From assembly GCA_001829315.1 (NCBI GenBank), contig MIAY01000001.1:386927-450926 (forward strand): a DNA stretch of 64,000 nt, given 5' to 3'. Under the pieces are notes generated by a model, which was not told where the DNA came from, did not search any database, and saw nothing but the letters and a program-made list of their open reading frames with translations. The position numbers were made by a program, and so were the translations under genes. The DNA is from Spirochaetes bacterium GWE1_32_154 (GTDB taxonomy: Bacteria; Spirochaetota; GWE2-31-10). This document shows, in pieces, positions 18,903 through 28,226 of the stretch. Position 1 is the first letter of the stretch. Each line of letters begins with the position of its first letter.

Positions 18903-20156
18903 TTAGCTTTTTGACTCCGGTTCTACTTTTGTCGCTAAATATTCAATAGCATCTAATGGTTTAAAATACTTATCAAGTGATCTGCCCTGGTTCGTTTTTT
19001 GAATAACCCTCGCGGTTGTATATGTTGTATCAGCTACTTCAATATAAGGGTTTCTTGCAAAAAACTCATCGGAATGAAGTATAAGGTCAGTTACAATGAC
19101 TTTATTTAACACGCCGTCTTTTACTAATTTCGATAAACGTTCTTCTGCAGGAGGTGAAAACAATCCATAAACAACGGCAACATTTACCTCTTTAGCACCC
19201 AATTCTTTATATTTTTTACAAACATCAACAATACTGCCACCTGAATCAATCATATCATCAACAATGAAAACGGTTTTACCTTCAATAGATAAATAATCAG
19301 GTTTTAATATTGTTACTTCTTCTACATTATTAGTTAACGAATTTCTTCTTTTATCAACAACAACTAACGGTGTTTGAAACGATTTCGAAAATGATGCAGC
19401 AAACTCTTTACCACCGGCATCAACCGAACTGAAGATCCAATCTTTTTTAACTATTTCTTCAAATGCTACAGTTGTTTTAACATGATTTCTTAAAATATAT
19501 TTCTTTAATAAAGCCTCACCACGTAAATTATCATATACCGTTTGTCGTATGTCAATACCTATTAAAGATTTCATAGAATGGATTTGATACATAATTATAT
19601 GATCAGCACCATTTGCTGTAATGTTTCTGAAAAAAGTTCGTAAATTACAACTTCCACGCCCTTTTGGTCTGTCACTTCGAGCCTGTCCTAAATTTAATTC
19701 CATAATTCTGATTGAATCAACTTTAGATTCCATAAATGCATCAAGTGTATTGTATAATAATAATTCCTGATCAGATAAAGAAAGATTAAGATTTACTCCA
19801 TTATAATCAGTTATTTTACACTGACTGAAAGTGTGAAAAATAAAAACATCTTTACCTCTGGCACTATTCTTTAATGACACTTCAATTGCACCATTTCTAT
19901 GTGAAAAATAATTGCATCCTCCGGTTATTGAATCAGCGATAAATTCTAAAAGCTCTTCATCACTGTGAAGATGCTTATCGAGCTCCATTACTTCTTCTTC
20001 ATCAAAAAAGAAAAACTTCGCGATATCTTCTCTATCCTTTCCGATATCCTTTAAAAAATTTCCGGCAAGCCATTTTGCAACTTTTCTGACATACTCTTCC
20101 GTACCCGGTAAAGGATATAACTTAATAGGTCCTCTACTGAAAATTAAATGATGCAT
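18903..20156 (-). CDS. prs: Ribose-phosphate pyrophosphokinase-like protein
   Basis: 417 residues. The C-terminal half carries the PRPP-binding loop of type I phosphoribosyltransferases and PRPP synthetases (VFIVDDMIDSGGSI, about residues 288-301), with the flanking pattern KELGAKEVNVAVVYGLFS. The N-terminal half follows the PRPP synthetase fold, including a segment FHTFSQCKITDYNG in place of the usual ATP-loop wording. Canonical enzymes are about 315 residues and convert ribose 5-phosphate and ATP to PRPP; this longer, diverged form could be a lineage-specific active enzyme or a regulatory homologue. GGAGG precedes the ATG. The next gene, an SH3 lipoprotein, starts one base after the stop. 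Confidence 0.75.
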   Translation of the reverse strand: MHHLIFSRGPIKLYPLPGTEEYVRKVAKWLAGNFLKDIGKDREDIAKFFFFDEEEVMELDKHLHSDEELLEFIADSITGGCNYFSHRNGAIEVSLKNSARGKDVFIFHTFSQCKITDYNGVNLNLSLSDQELLLYNTLDAFMESKVDSIRIMELNLGQARSDRPKGRGSCNLRTFFRNITANGADHIIMYQIHSMKSLIGIDIRQTVYDNLRGEALLKKYILRNHVKTTVAFEEIVKKDWIFSSVDAGGKEFAASFSKSFQTPLVVVDKRRNSLTNNVEEVTILKPDYLSIEGKTVFIVDDMIDSGGSIVDVCKKYKELGAKEVNVAVVYGLFSPPAEERLSKLVKDGVLNKVIVTDLILHSDEFFARNPYIEVADTTYTTARVIQKTNQGRSLDKYFKPLDAIEYLATKVEPESKS

Positions 20157-20204
20157 TTAGTATCCTCCAAAAAAAATTATTACCTTAATTAAAACTTTTG
20201 TATA

Positions 20205-20253
20205 GAACTTCGTGCAAAATCTCTTATTTATCTCGAATTTTTGCAAGAGCCTC
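20205..20253. repeat. Dispersed hairpin repeat, copy A
   Basis: An imperfect inverted repeat with arms at 20205-20220 and 20237-20253 around a 16-base loop ending TTATCTCGA. It belongs to the same family as copies at 46384, 54207 and 56123 (right arm ATTTTTGCAAGAG). The left arm is degenerate. It sits between two leftward genes, downstream of the stop at 20267. Confidence 0.7.
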
Positions 20254-20266
20254 TATAAACAATAAA

Positions 20267-20797
20267 TTAACCCTCGTGAAATGTAAGTTGTTCAGCTATT
20301 TGTGAAGATAATGAATAAGATTTAACTTTAATAATATCTACCCGGTGTATCGTGAAAATTTCACATTTCTGCTTGAGTTTTTCGTACATATTTTTATAAT
20401 CAAAAAAGTCAGTACTAATTAGAAAAAAACGGTCAATGTTTTCGTTGTAAATATAAAACCCTTCATTAAAACCAAATTTTGTATTTTCATATGATTTTTT
20501 ATACAGTCCGGCTAGAGTTATATCACAATAATTAATTGTAATCATATCTTCAGCAGGTAATTTATAATGCAACGCTGAGTTCCCGACAATAACTATTTGC
20601 GATGCAATTTTGTGCATCACATAAATGAAATAAATTAAAAAAATAAATAGTAAAAATATGATAATAAATATATGATTATTTTTAAACAGGATGCCTGTAA
20701 TAAAAAGTGATACAATCGTAAAAAAGAGTAAAAAAGAAATAGTCATGAATCTAAAATTTTTGGTAAGAATTATTGTGTATTTGTTACCATCTTCCAT
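20267..20797 (-). CDS. Membrane protein of unknown function, two helices
   Basis: 176 residues. Two adjacent hydrophobic helices (about residues 16-37 and 41-64) are followed by a soluble domain of about 110 residues with alternating strands (IVIVGNSALHYKLPAEDMIT, FGFNEGFYIYNENIDRFFLI). That layout resembles small bacterial PH-like membrane proteins, but no signature is strong enough for a family call. It is transcribed towards prs, 110 bp away with hairpin copy A between them, so it is probably a separate unit. The upstream gap of 160 bp is shared with the divergent SpoIIE gene. Confidence 0.55.
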   Translation of the reverse strand: MEDGNKYTIILTKNFRFMTISFLLFFTIVSLFITGILFKNNHIFIIIFLLFIFLIYFIYVMHKIASQIVIVGNSALHYKLPAEDMITINYCDITLAGLYKKSYENTKFGFNEGFYIYNENIDRFFLISTDFFDYKNMYEKLKQKCEIFTIHRVDIIKVKSYSLSSQIAEQLTFHEG

Positions 20798-20957
20798 AAT
20801 CGATTTTCTCTTTCTAATTAATTTCTGATTTTTATTATCTCCCTTTTATAACATTTTTATTGAATTAATGTAAATTATTAGTTATTATTTTTGAAAATTG
20901 TTTTTAATCCGATACTGTAATGAGGCTTGTAGTATATAAAGAATTAAGGAAAATAAT

Positions 20958-22442
20958 ATGACAAAGATTAGTATGAAGTTAGGAATTATTTATATATTCC
21001 TCGTTTTTTTAAACATTACATTTTTTACCGTCATGGTTTTTGAAAATCAAGTAGATTTGATTATAGATAATGCAAAATTTAGAACAGTAGAAATTACAGA
21101 TAAACTTATATCATCTATAAATTCATTAAACTATTCAGTTTCAACCTCAAATGAGAATTCAAATCAATTAATTACAAAAATTGTTGATATACTAAAAACC
21201 AATGTAAATAATTATGTGATTTTTAATGAAAAGAAAGAAATCTTTGCTTCCTCAGTTAAAGATATTGAAATTTCAGAGAACTATATAAAAAATGCCATAA
21301 ACGCTTCTTCTGCTAAGAATTTTAGTGATAAAAAATATTCTTTTGAAGTTTCACGTGATCAAATATCCTATTTTATTCCTTTTTATTCTGAAAAAACCGG
21401 TGATATTACAATTTCATTTATCATGTCACTTAAAGAAATTGATAATAGGATGAAAAATTTATATCTTCAGGTTTTTGCTATCGTAATTATTTTAATAATA
21501 CTTCATACATTAATAGGTTACCTTTTAAACATTATAATTGTTAAACCACTGATGGCACTCAAAAGGAAAACTGATGATTTTTCAAGTGGAGATTTCAGTG
21601 TGCGGGTAAAAGTTAAAGGTAATGATGAACTTGCCCTTGTATCCTCAACATTTAACAGTATGGCCGAGTCTGTTGAACAATTTATTAAACGATTAAAAAA
21701 CCAGAATGATCTTCTTAATATGGAGTTGGAAGTCGCAGCTCAAGTTCAGGAAGGTATTTATCCGAAAGTAAAACCAAACGATCACTTTTTAGTATCAATT
21801 TATAACAATCCTTTAGAAAAGGTTAGTGGTGACTTTCATGATTTAATCAAATTACCCGGGAATAAATATGGTTTTTTTATAGCTGATGTTTCCGGTCACG
21901 GAGTTCCCGCTGCTCTTATTACTATGAAAATTAAAGACTTAATTACCGTTACATCGTCAAACTTTGTTGATCCTGCTGCATTACTGAAATTTTTTAATAT
22001 TTCATTTGCAGATTTAATGGAACGGTTTTCTTCATATTTCACAGCATCATATTTGATACTTGACTGGGATTCAAATGAAGTTCTATACTCAGCTGCAGGT
22101 CATCCTGATGCCTATATCCTTAGAAAAAATGGCACAATAGAGGATCTTAGTGCAGAAGGTTTTGTTATTGGTGTTTCAAAAGAAATGTCTGATACTTTCA
22201 GAACAGTAAAAGGTCATATTGAAAAAGGTGATGTAATCATACTTTATACTGATGGAATAACAGAATCAAGAAATGCCAAAGGTGTTTTTTATGGTGATAA
22301 AGCATTTCCTGATTGTATTAAAAGCTCAATCGGTAAGAGCGCAGATGAAATTAAACATGAACTTGTTTCTAATCTCAAAATGTATACTGAAGGATTGGAA
22401 CGAAAAGATGATGAAACTCTCATTATTATTGAGGTAAAATAA
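20958..22442 (+). CDS. Membrane SpoIIE-type PP2C phosphatase with HAMP domain
   Basis: 494 residues. Membrane helices lie at about 8-28 and 170-195, enclosing an extracytoplasmic sensor of about 140 residues; a HAMP domain follows (about 196-245, ending ELALVSSTFNSMAESVEQ), then a SpoIIE/PP2C domain. Phosphatase motifs are intact: SGDFHDLIKL, ADVSGHGVPAAL, YTDGITESRN and KDDETLIIIEV. This is a standard transmembrane regulator that should release an anti-sigma antagonist-type substrate on signal. It is the second such enzyme in the window and is much smaller than the one at 9378. AAGGAAA lies six bases upstream of the ATG. Its stop shares one base with the start of the next gene. Confidence 0.88.
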   Translation: MTKISMKLGIIYIFLVFLNITFFTVMVFENQVDLIIDNAKFRTVEITDKLISSINSLNYSVSTSNENSNQLITKIVDILKTNVNNYVIFNEKKEIFASSVKDIEISENYIKNAINASSAKNFSDKKYSFEVSRDQISYFIPFYSEKTGDITISFIMSLKEIDNRMKNLYLQVFAIVIILIILHTLIGYLLNIIIVKPLMALKRKTDDFSSGDFSVRVKVKGNDELALVSSTFNSMAESVEQFIKRLKNQNDLLNMELEVAAQVQEGIYPKVKPNDHFLVSIYNNPLEKVSGDFHDLIKLPGNKYGFFIADVSGHGVPAALITMKIKDLITVTSSNFVDPAALLKFFNISFADLMERFSSYFTASYLILDWDSNEVLYSAAGHPDAYILRKNGTIEDLSAEGFVIGVSKEMSDTFRTVKGHIEKGDVIILYTDGITESRNAKGVFYGDKAFPDCIKSSIGKSADEIKHELVSNLKMYTEGLERKDDETLIIIEVK

Positions 22443-23755
22443 TGAAGAAAAGAAATTTTACTCTTTTTATTTTAATTGTACTTATTGTCGCTTTAACATT
22501 GATGATCATTTTTATTAATAAATCACTTATTTCTGTCCGACTGTATGAGCTTTCACAAAATTTAGAAGAAATCAATAACGATGAAAGCGGGCAAGGGTAT
22601 ATGGATGTGCTATTTAAATATGAAATGAATAGAAGAATGTATAGTGGTAAGATGAAAGAAGAAGACTTAGATTTGGAAGAACTTAAAATATTATCTACAT
22701 TATCGACCGGTAGTGTTTCACATGACAAGATTAAATCTGATGCTCTTGCAGTTTTACCGTTTGTGAATAGTATTCGTTTTATACTGGGAAAAGATCAAAT
22801 CTCATATTCAATAGAAAAAAACAAAAGCCATTTTGATATTGCATACTATTATGAAAGAAACGGCTATTTTAAGAAAGCACTTGATTTATATAATGTTATT
22901 ACCGGGAACTCATCAAAAATTACATCTAATTTATTACTTCATAAGGCATATTGTTTTGCACTTACCGGCGATACTGATAATGCAGAAAAGTCATTAACTC
23001 AAATTATTTCAAAATACCGTGATACTGAAATTGCAATTACTGCAGCAACATTGCTTATGCACATTCGTGATTTCAGGCTTGAATCTGAAAAAATACTGCA
23101 AAATGATAATCCGACACTTGAGAACTCAATAAAGCTACTTCAATTAACCTCATTTAATAAGGCATTTGAAATGCTGGGGCGTCTTCAATCTGAGGATAAA
23201 AACACTGAGTCAAAAATTAAATATTATAAAGCACGATATTACGAAGAAACCGGCGACAAGAATCAAGCAATTGAATTATACCAGGATATAATAATAAATG
23301 ATACAGAATCTCAATCGGCCGTGCGGGCAAATCGACGAATTTTTCTTGTTTCAATATCTCAACCGGAAAATAAAGAACTTAGAGAGCTGACTTTTAGTAA
23401 CAACGAATTGCTTCAGGATGATGTTTTTGATACTATGAGAAACCTTGAAAGTAATCTTAAAAATACCGGTCTTATTCAGAATGAAATTCTTGAATTTGAT
23501 TCAAAAAAGATTGAAGAATATTCTTTGGTTGTAAAACAAGCAGTTGAAAACTTAAAAAAAGTTGAAAAGAAACAAGCTTCAAATGGAAGTTACAGTCTGT
23601 CTTACTTTAATCGAAATGGCGAAATAAAGAAAATTGAAAACTATAATAAAAAAGGCAATAAAACAGGTTTCTTTCTCTATATCTATAATTCAGAAGGTAA
23701 TAGAATTAGAATAGATGCATATGATAAAGATGGAGTTTTATTACAATATTATTAG
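22442..23755 (+). CDS. Membrane-anchored TPR protein
   Basis: 437 residues. One N-terminal membrane helix (about 6-27) is followed by TPR-like repeats (FDIAYYYERNGYFKKALDLY; KYYKARYYEETGDKNQAIEL). The C-terminal 55 residues form an YD/MORN-like repeat (YFNRNGEIKKIENYNKKGNK). The start overlaps the stop of the SpoIIE phosphatase by one base (TAATG), so translation is coupled and the two probably act together. No catalytic motif is seen. Confidence 0.65.
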   Translation: MKKRNFTLFILIVLIVALTLMIIFINKSLISVRLYELSQNLEEINNDESGQGYMDVLFKYEMNRRMYSGKMKEEDLDLEELKILSTLSTGSVSHDKIKSDALAVLPFVNSIRFILGKDQISYSIEKNKSHFDIAYYYERNGYFKKALDLYNVITGNSSKITSNLLLHKAYCFALTGDTDNAEKSLTQIISKYRDTEIAITAATLLMHIRDFRLESEKILQNDNPTLENSIKLLQLTSFNKAFEMLGRLQSEDKNTESKIKYYKARYYEETGDKNQAIELYQDIIINDTESQSAVRANRRIFLVSISQPENKELRELTFSNNELLQDDVFDTMRNLESNLKNTGLIQNEILEFDSKKIEEYSLVVKQAVENLKKVEKKQASNGSYSLSYFNRNGEIKKIENYNKKGNKTGFFLYIYNSEGNRIRIDAYDKDGVLLQYY

Positions 23756-23762
23756 GATCTCT

Positions 23763-24062
23763 TTAGAATTCAAAGTCAATACAAGACCTTGCTTCACGCA
23801 AATTACTAATGACGGTTGCAACTTCTTTATGTAAAGGATGTATCTGGTACTCTCCGAGAGCTTCAAAACTCTCAAATGTAGTATCCAGCATAACATCCCA
23901 GTTATCGATAGGCGCTTTATTGCTATTAATAGAAATTGTTAATTCTTTAATCGACGGAACCTTTCCTTTAAGACCATTCAGTAAATCAGATATTTTCTGA
24001 CTATTTTCTTTACGCTCTACAATGCTACCTTTTAATTTCCACATAACAATATGTCTAAGCAT
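23763..24062 (-). CDS. Dabb-family stress-responsive A/B barrel protein
   Basis: I place the start at the ATG at 24062, where GAGGAG lies nine bases upstream, rather than 63 bp earlier, giving 99 residues. MLRHIVMWKLK at the start, WDVMLDTTFESFEALGEYQ in the middle and HPLHKEV are hallmarks of the dimeric alpha/beta barrel (Dabb) family, whose members are about 95-100 residues long. Biochemical roles in the family vary and none is inferred. It is convergent with the TPR gene, with seven bases between stops. Confidence 0.82.
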   Translation of the reverse strand: MLRHIVMWKLKGSIVERKENSQKISDLLNGLKGKVPSIKELTISINSNKAPIDNWDVMLDTTFESFEALGEYQIHPLHKEVATVISNLREARSCIDFEF

Positions 24063-24182
24063 TTTTAATGTCTCCTCAACTAAAATCTTGTAATATTTTT
24101 CAATTGTTTTTAATCTAAATTCCAAAAAATTTCAATATTTTATATCTATACGATAAATATACTTACAAAACCAGGAATATGA

Positions 24183-24188
24183 TATAAT
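24183..24188 (+). promoter_or_regulatory. Candidate -10 element
   Basis: A perfect TATAAT lies about 27 bp before the ATG at 24215. No convincing -35 element is seen at 16-18 bp spacing. Confidence 0.3.
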
Positions 24189-24214
24189 TATGTATAAAAA
24201 AAGGGGTTTTACAA

Positions 24215-24913
24215 ATGAATAATAAAAAATATTATATATACATACAATTACTATTATCAATTTTCATTTTTAATTCAACCGAATTAGAAATGAGCCCTGA
24301 AATTAACGGAACAATAAATAAAATAAGAACATTAAATAATATGGATATATTAAAAATATCATTCTGGACAGGATATACCGTAAACGGCGGTCTCGGTTTT
24401 TTTACTATGATCGGACAAACAATCAATGCAATAGAAATAAAAAACAAACTCGATTCTATAAGTTCAAATATGAATACCACATACGGAACTGATATGTCGG
24501 AATTAACGTCCTTCGCAAATGCTTATCCGGTTATAGTTTTTGGCATTAACTCAATAGCTGCAGGAACTTCATTTATTCCAGTTACCGGCGGGTTAATATA
24601 TGGAACATTAAATTATTCTATGGCAATACTTCTGGCAACATTAAGTTCAGTATATCCGTTTAGACTACCCTATTTTAATGATTTCCCCGGTTATAAAGAC
24701 GATTCATTGTATAATGATATTGTTCAGGTGAACACTTCAATGTTTGATCCGACAAGTTATTTTGCTGTGGGTACGATTTCAATTATTTCAGGGATCGTGG
24801 AATTTATACTCTACTTTCACTATCAAAGAGAGATACGAAGAAATAAATATCCCTATTTTCAGAAAATTATAACAATGATTCCCGGAGGAATTTCTATCGG
24901 ATTAAAACTATGA
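24215..24913 (+). CDS. Membrane protein of unknown function
   Basis: 232 residues. An N-terminal hydrophobic segment may be a signal anchor. Further hydrophobic stretches follow at about 60-75, 100-150 (VIVFGINSIAAGTSF then GTLNYSMAILLATLSSVY) and 185-207 (FAVGTISIISGIVEFILYF). GGGG lies eight bases before the ATG. The stop overlaps the start of the OmpA-like gene by four bases (ATGA), so they form an operon and the two products probably act together in the envelope. I recognise no family. Confidence 0.55.
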   Translation: MNNKKYYIYIQLLLSIFIFNSTELEMSPEINGTINKIRTLNNMDILKISFWTGYTVNGGLGFFTMIGQTINAIEIKNKLDSISSNMNTTYGTDMSELTSFANAYPVIVFGINSIAAGTSFIPVTGGLIYGTLNYSMAILLATLSSVYPFRLPYFNDFPGYKDDSLYNDIVQVNTSMFDPTSYFAVGTISIISGIVEFILYFHYQREIRRNKYPYFQKIITMIPGGISIGLKL

Positions 24914-26079
24914 GAATCTACCGTTTCATTTTATTTGTAATAATCAATATTTCATCCACATTACATGGATTTGATAAATTCAGTTTTATCAAAGATCAAA
25001 GCATTTATATAGAATCAACAATTTCAACATCATTAATCATTAATGGTGAAAATCATGGAGTAAGTGAAAATATTGAAAGAACTATACAAAAAATTAATGA
25101 GCTCACTAAAGAAGGCGCTTTTATTCAAGGGGTGACGTATTCTTTGCAAAAAACAGGTTTAGCTACTAATAAATTTTTTAAAGTTGATGATAAATATGAT
25201 TACACTTTTATTAAAACACAATCAGGAAAAGAAACATTTAAAACAGGACGATTCGGTTTAAGAGATTTTCCGATATTGCCCTCAAAAGATTTACTCATTG
25301 GGGAGTCCTACCAGGCAGGTGCATCATATTTACTAACTATGTTTAATAAAAAAATACCTGATTTATTATTGGATATTAACTTTGTCTATAGATATCTCGG
25401 TGATGAAATTGTAAATGATACAAAATATTCAATTTATTCAGCTCGAGGTATTATAAATCAGGAAAAAGGTAAGGCACTATTTCAAAGTTATCAAATATTA
25501 AAAATACTTGGTTTTTCAGATACAATATTCAAATTTAATCAAACCGAAGGTATTGTTTCTTCCATAGAGGAAATATTTGACTGGTGCCTGATTCTTAATG
25601 ATTTTACGGTCATTGAATTAAGTGGAAGAACTATGACTGCGGCTAAAACACCGCCTCCATTACCTGTTAATAATATGATTAAAATTATTGAAAATAAACA
25701 ATTCAGTGACATAACCTTAAATAAGGATTTACTCTTATCAATCAATATTGAAAATATACAATTTGCACCGGACAGTCCGGTATTGATGGATAGCGAAATA
25801 TCACGAATTGAAAGCGTTATTGAAATATTAAAAAGTGCCGGTGTTAGTAAATTTATAATTGTCGGACATACAGCAAATGTTGGAGATCCCGGTATTCAAT
25901 TAAAACTATCAGAACAAAGAGCACAATCAGTCTTTAATTTTATTATGAAAAAATACACTTTTGATATAAATAATATCTCTTTCACCGGAAAGGGGGGAAC
26001 TCAACCAATTAAATCAAATGAGACTGAAGAAGAAAAAGCCAAAAACCGGCGGGTTGAATTTATCATTCTGCCCAATTAG
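24910..26079 (+). CDS. OmpA-family peptidoglycan-binding protein
   Basis: 389 residues: a signal peptide (about 1-20), a large N-terminal domain of unknown fold, and a C-terminal OmpA-like domain from about residue 275. The domain motifs are present: FAPDSPVLMD, FIIVGHTANVGD, LKLSEQRAQSVFNFI, ISFTGKGGTQPI and KAKNRRVEFII, including the Asp and Arg positions that hold diaminopimelate in the family. It probably anchors an envelope structure to peptidoglycan. It is coupled by an ATGA overlap to the membrane protein upstream. Confidence 0.85.
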   Translation: MRIYRFILFVIINISSTLHGFDKFSFIKDQSIYIESTISTSLIINGENHGVSENIERTIQKINELTKEGAFIQGVTYSLQKTGLATNKFFKVDDKYDYTFIKTQSGKETFKTGRFGLRDFPILPSKDLLIGESYQAGASYLLTMFNKKIPDLLLDINFVYRYLGDEIVNDTKYSIYSARGIINQEKGKALFQSYQILKILGFSDTIFKFNQTEGIVSSIEEIFDWCLILNDFTVIELSGRTMTAAKTPPPLPVNNMIKIIENKQFSDITLNKDLLLSINIENIQFAPDSPVLMDSEISRIESVIEILKSAGVSKFIIVGHTANVGDPGIQLKLSEQRAQSVFNFIMKKYTFDINNISFTGKGGTQPIKSNETEEEKAKNRRVEFIILPN

Positions 26080-26086
26080 ACTCATA

Positions 26087-26857
26087 TTAAAAGAATTTTA
26101 AAACAGTTTCAACTTGTGCTTTTGATGCTTTTATATTTTCATCTGCTAATAATGTAATAATTTCAGACAGAGTTACATCATATTTTTTCCGTTTAATGCT
26201 GATTATTGCATCTATCAGATTATCATTAACTTTCACGAAAAAAGAATCTTTATTAATTAAATATCTTTTCATACGGTCACTATCAGTCATTGATATCTCA
26301 AGCATCTGATTTAATTTATTTATTTTAGCCATATAAAAATCAGGATCATGTCTTTCAATATAATTTTCAGGATTTTTTATAGCATCTTCAAGTTTTGTAA
26401 AAAACTCTGCTGAATTGATATACACACCATTAATTCTTAGAAAAAAGTCCTCGGCGTTAATTCTAAAGTCGTATTCCAGTCCTTGTGATGTAATATAAAA
26501 AAGCATACCGGACGGAATATATTGTATGAGATTCACTTTATTCAATTTTATTTCATCGAGGAGAACTATGATTTCTGTTATATTTTCCAGAACTGAAAAT
26601 TTTATTAATTCATACCGTACAGAATCCCAACTTGTTATCTGCGTTAATGCTTTTTGAATTTTTGCAGCACTCTCATCAGTAAAATTTAACGGATATTTTA
26701 CCACAACTCTATTATTCTTTGTATCGAGAAGAGAATTCTTAATTGAAACACCATCACTTGTTGTATCAACTATAGTGAGATTGGTTTTAAACCAGGTTTC
26801 AGGATAAAGACTTATACCGGTTACAATAAAAATTATTAGTACTATTTGTTTAATCAT
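26087..26857 (-). CDS. Secreted protein of unknown function, last gene of cyclase operon
   Basis: About 256 residues from the ATG at 26857, which has GGGGAAA six bases upstream; an ATG 18 bp earlier is less well placed. The signal peptide is IVLIIFIVTGISLYPETW. The mature part has mixed helices and strands and no motif I recognise. The start overlaps the stop of the coiled-coil membrane protein by eight bases, so translation is coupled. With that gene and the cyclase it forms a tight leftward operon. It is convergent with the OmpA gene, with seven bases between stops. Confidence 0.55.
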   Translation of the reverse strand: MIKQIVLIIFIVTGISLYPETWFKTNLTIVDTTSDGVSIKNSLLDTKNNRVVVKYPLNFTDESAAKIQKALTQITSWDSVRYELIKFSVLENITEIIVLLDEIKLNKVNLIQYIPSGMLFYITSQGLEYDFRINAEDFFLRINGVYINSAEFFTKLEDAIKNPENYIERHDPDFYMAKINKLNQMLEISMTDSDRMKRYLINKDSFFVKVNDNLIDAIISIKRKKYDVTLSEIITLLADENIKASKAQVETVLKFF

Positions 26858-28226
26858 TTGATTTCCCCATATCATTCGTTATTGATTTAAGATCAAAAAA
26901 AAGCTTATCAAATGGAAGAATACTCTTACCTTGTCTGACTTCAATTATTTTTCCCGTATATAAACCATTAGTATTTTCAATTATCATAGAACCAATATAT
27001 TCATTATCATTTCTAAATATTTTCACAAGCATTCCTGTTTTAACAGGAATAATATCATTATAGAAAAATGTTATCATATTCAGATTATCTGCATTAACGA
27101 CTATGCCGGTGTCACCGCTATTTCTTAAATAATGACTAAAAGCATTTCTATGTTGGGAAATGACGGCTGTATTTGTTTGTATAATTGATTTTTTGATAAG
27201 CAGATCATCATTTAGTTGCGTAATGATTGCAGTTAATTCTCTTTTAATTCCCTCGGCAGATTGTATAACACTCTCAATAAGTGGAGGTACCGAATTAATA
27301 TATGGAATGGTTTGTAATATTGAACTAAAGTAAGCAAAGTTTTTAGTCATTTCATCAAGACTATACACCCCGGAAGAATTATTTACTGTATCAAGCGTAG
27401 CATCAACAAGAACAGGATTATATGTTGTGATTAATGCAGCAATGTCCGATTCATGTTTTTTATTAATATTTTTAATCTGATATGCATAATAATTATCTTT
27501 TTTTGCAATAGTTTTTTTATGCTCTGCATTTATTGAATGTATTTTCTGTTCATAGTTGTCTATAGTTTTTTTTAATTCCAAATCATTAAGCTGTTTCTGA
27601 CTCTGTAACATTTCTTCATTCTTTCGTGCTTTATCAACCTGCCTCATATCATAGGATTCTATTTTGCTTAAAACCAAATCTCTTTCTTGTAATTTCATTG
27701 TTATTTCGTCATTATATTGTGATTTTATAGCATTTATTCGCATTTCTTTCTGATTTTTGTACGATTGCGACATTTTTTGTATAAACGATTTATTTGTTTG
27801 AGTTTTCAAAAGGGTGTCGATATTTGCTTCATATTCTTTATTGATTTCTGTCGTTTTCGTATCAATTTCATTTTGAATATCAAGCAGGCTTCTGTTTATA
27901 ATATTTAAATCGTTTTCATACTTTTTTGTTGCATTCAATAACTCGACAAGATTAACATCTTCAAAATCATCAATATCTATATGTAAATTCTGAAAATTCT
28001 TTTCTATATACGTTGTTAAGCCAATAGCAACAATTGAAATTAAAATAATAAACAGAAAAAGAACAATGAGAACAAAATAATTTCTGTTGAACTTAGTTTT
28101 AACAAATTCTCCAGAGAGATCATACAATTTTGGAGCTCCTGAAGCAATTTCTTTAAATTCAGGAATAATTTCCGAAGGTAATAATGATTTTTTTATTTCG
28201 TCGTCATTGTCCATATTCCATTCCAT
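26850..28226 (-). CDS. Single-pass membrane protein with long periplasmic coiled coil
   Basis: 458 residues (an alternative start lies four codons later at 28214). A short cytoplasmic tail is followed by one membrane helix at about 49-71, then a coiled coil of about 160 residues rich in Lys, Glu and Gln (about 90-250). A helical region and a C-terminal beta-rich segment follow (DIIPVKTGMLVKIF, EYIGSMIIENTNGLYTGKII) that resembles the barrel-sandwich of membrane-fusion proteins. The 5' end overlaps the cyclase gene by 34 bp, so translation is coupled. It may relay or scaffold the periplasmic side of the cyclase; that is inference. Confidence 0.6.
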   Translation of the reverse strand: MEWNMDNDDEIKKSLLPSEIIPEFKEIASGAPKLYDLSGEFVKTKFNRNYFVLIVLFLFIILISIVAIGLTTYIEKNFQNLHIDIDDFEDVNLVELLNATKKYENDLNIINRSLLDIQNEIDTKTTEINKEYEANIDTLLKTQTNKSFIQKMSQSYKNQKEMRINAIKSQYNDEITMKLQERDLVLSKIESYDMRQVDKARKNEEMLQSQKQLNDLELKKTIDNYEQKIHSINAEHKKTIAKKDNYYAYQIKNINKKHESDIAALITTYNPVLVDATLDTVNNSSGVYSLDEMTKNFAYFSSILQTIPYINSVPPLIESVIQSAEGIKRELTAIITQLNDDLLIKKSIIQTNTAVISQHRNAFSHYLRNSGDTGIVVNADNLNMITFFYNDIIPVKTGMLVKIFRNDNEYIGSMIIENTNGLYTGKIIEVRQGKSILPFDKLFFDLKSITNDMGKSND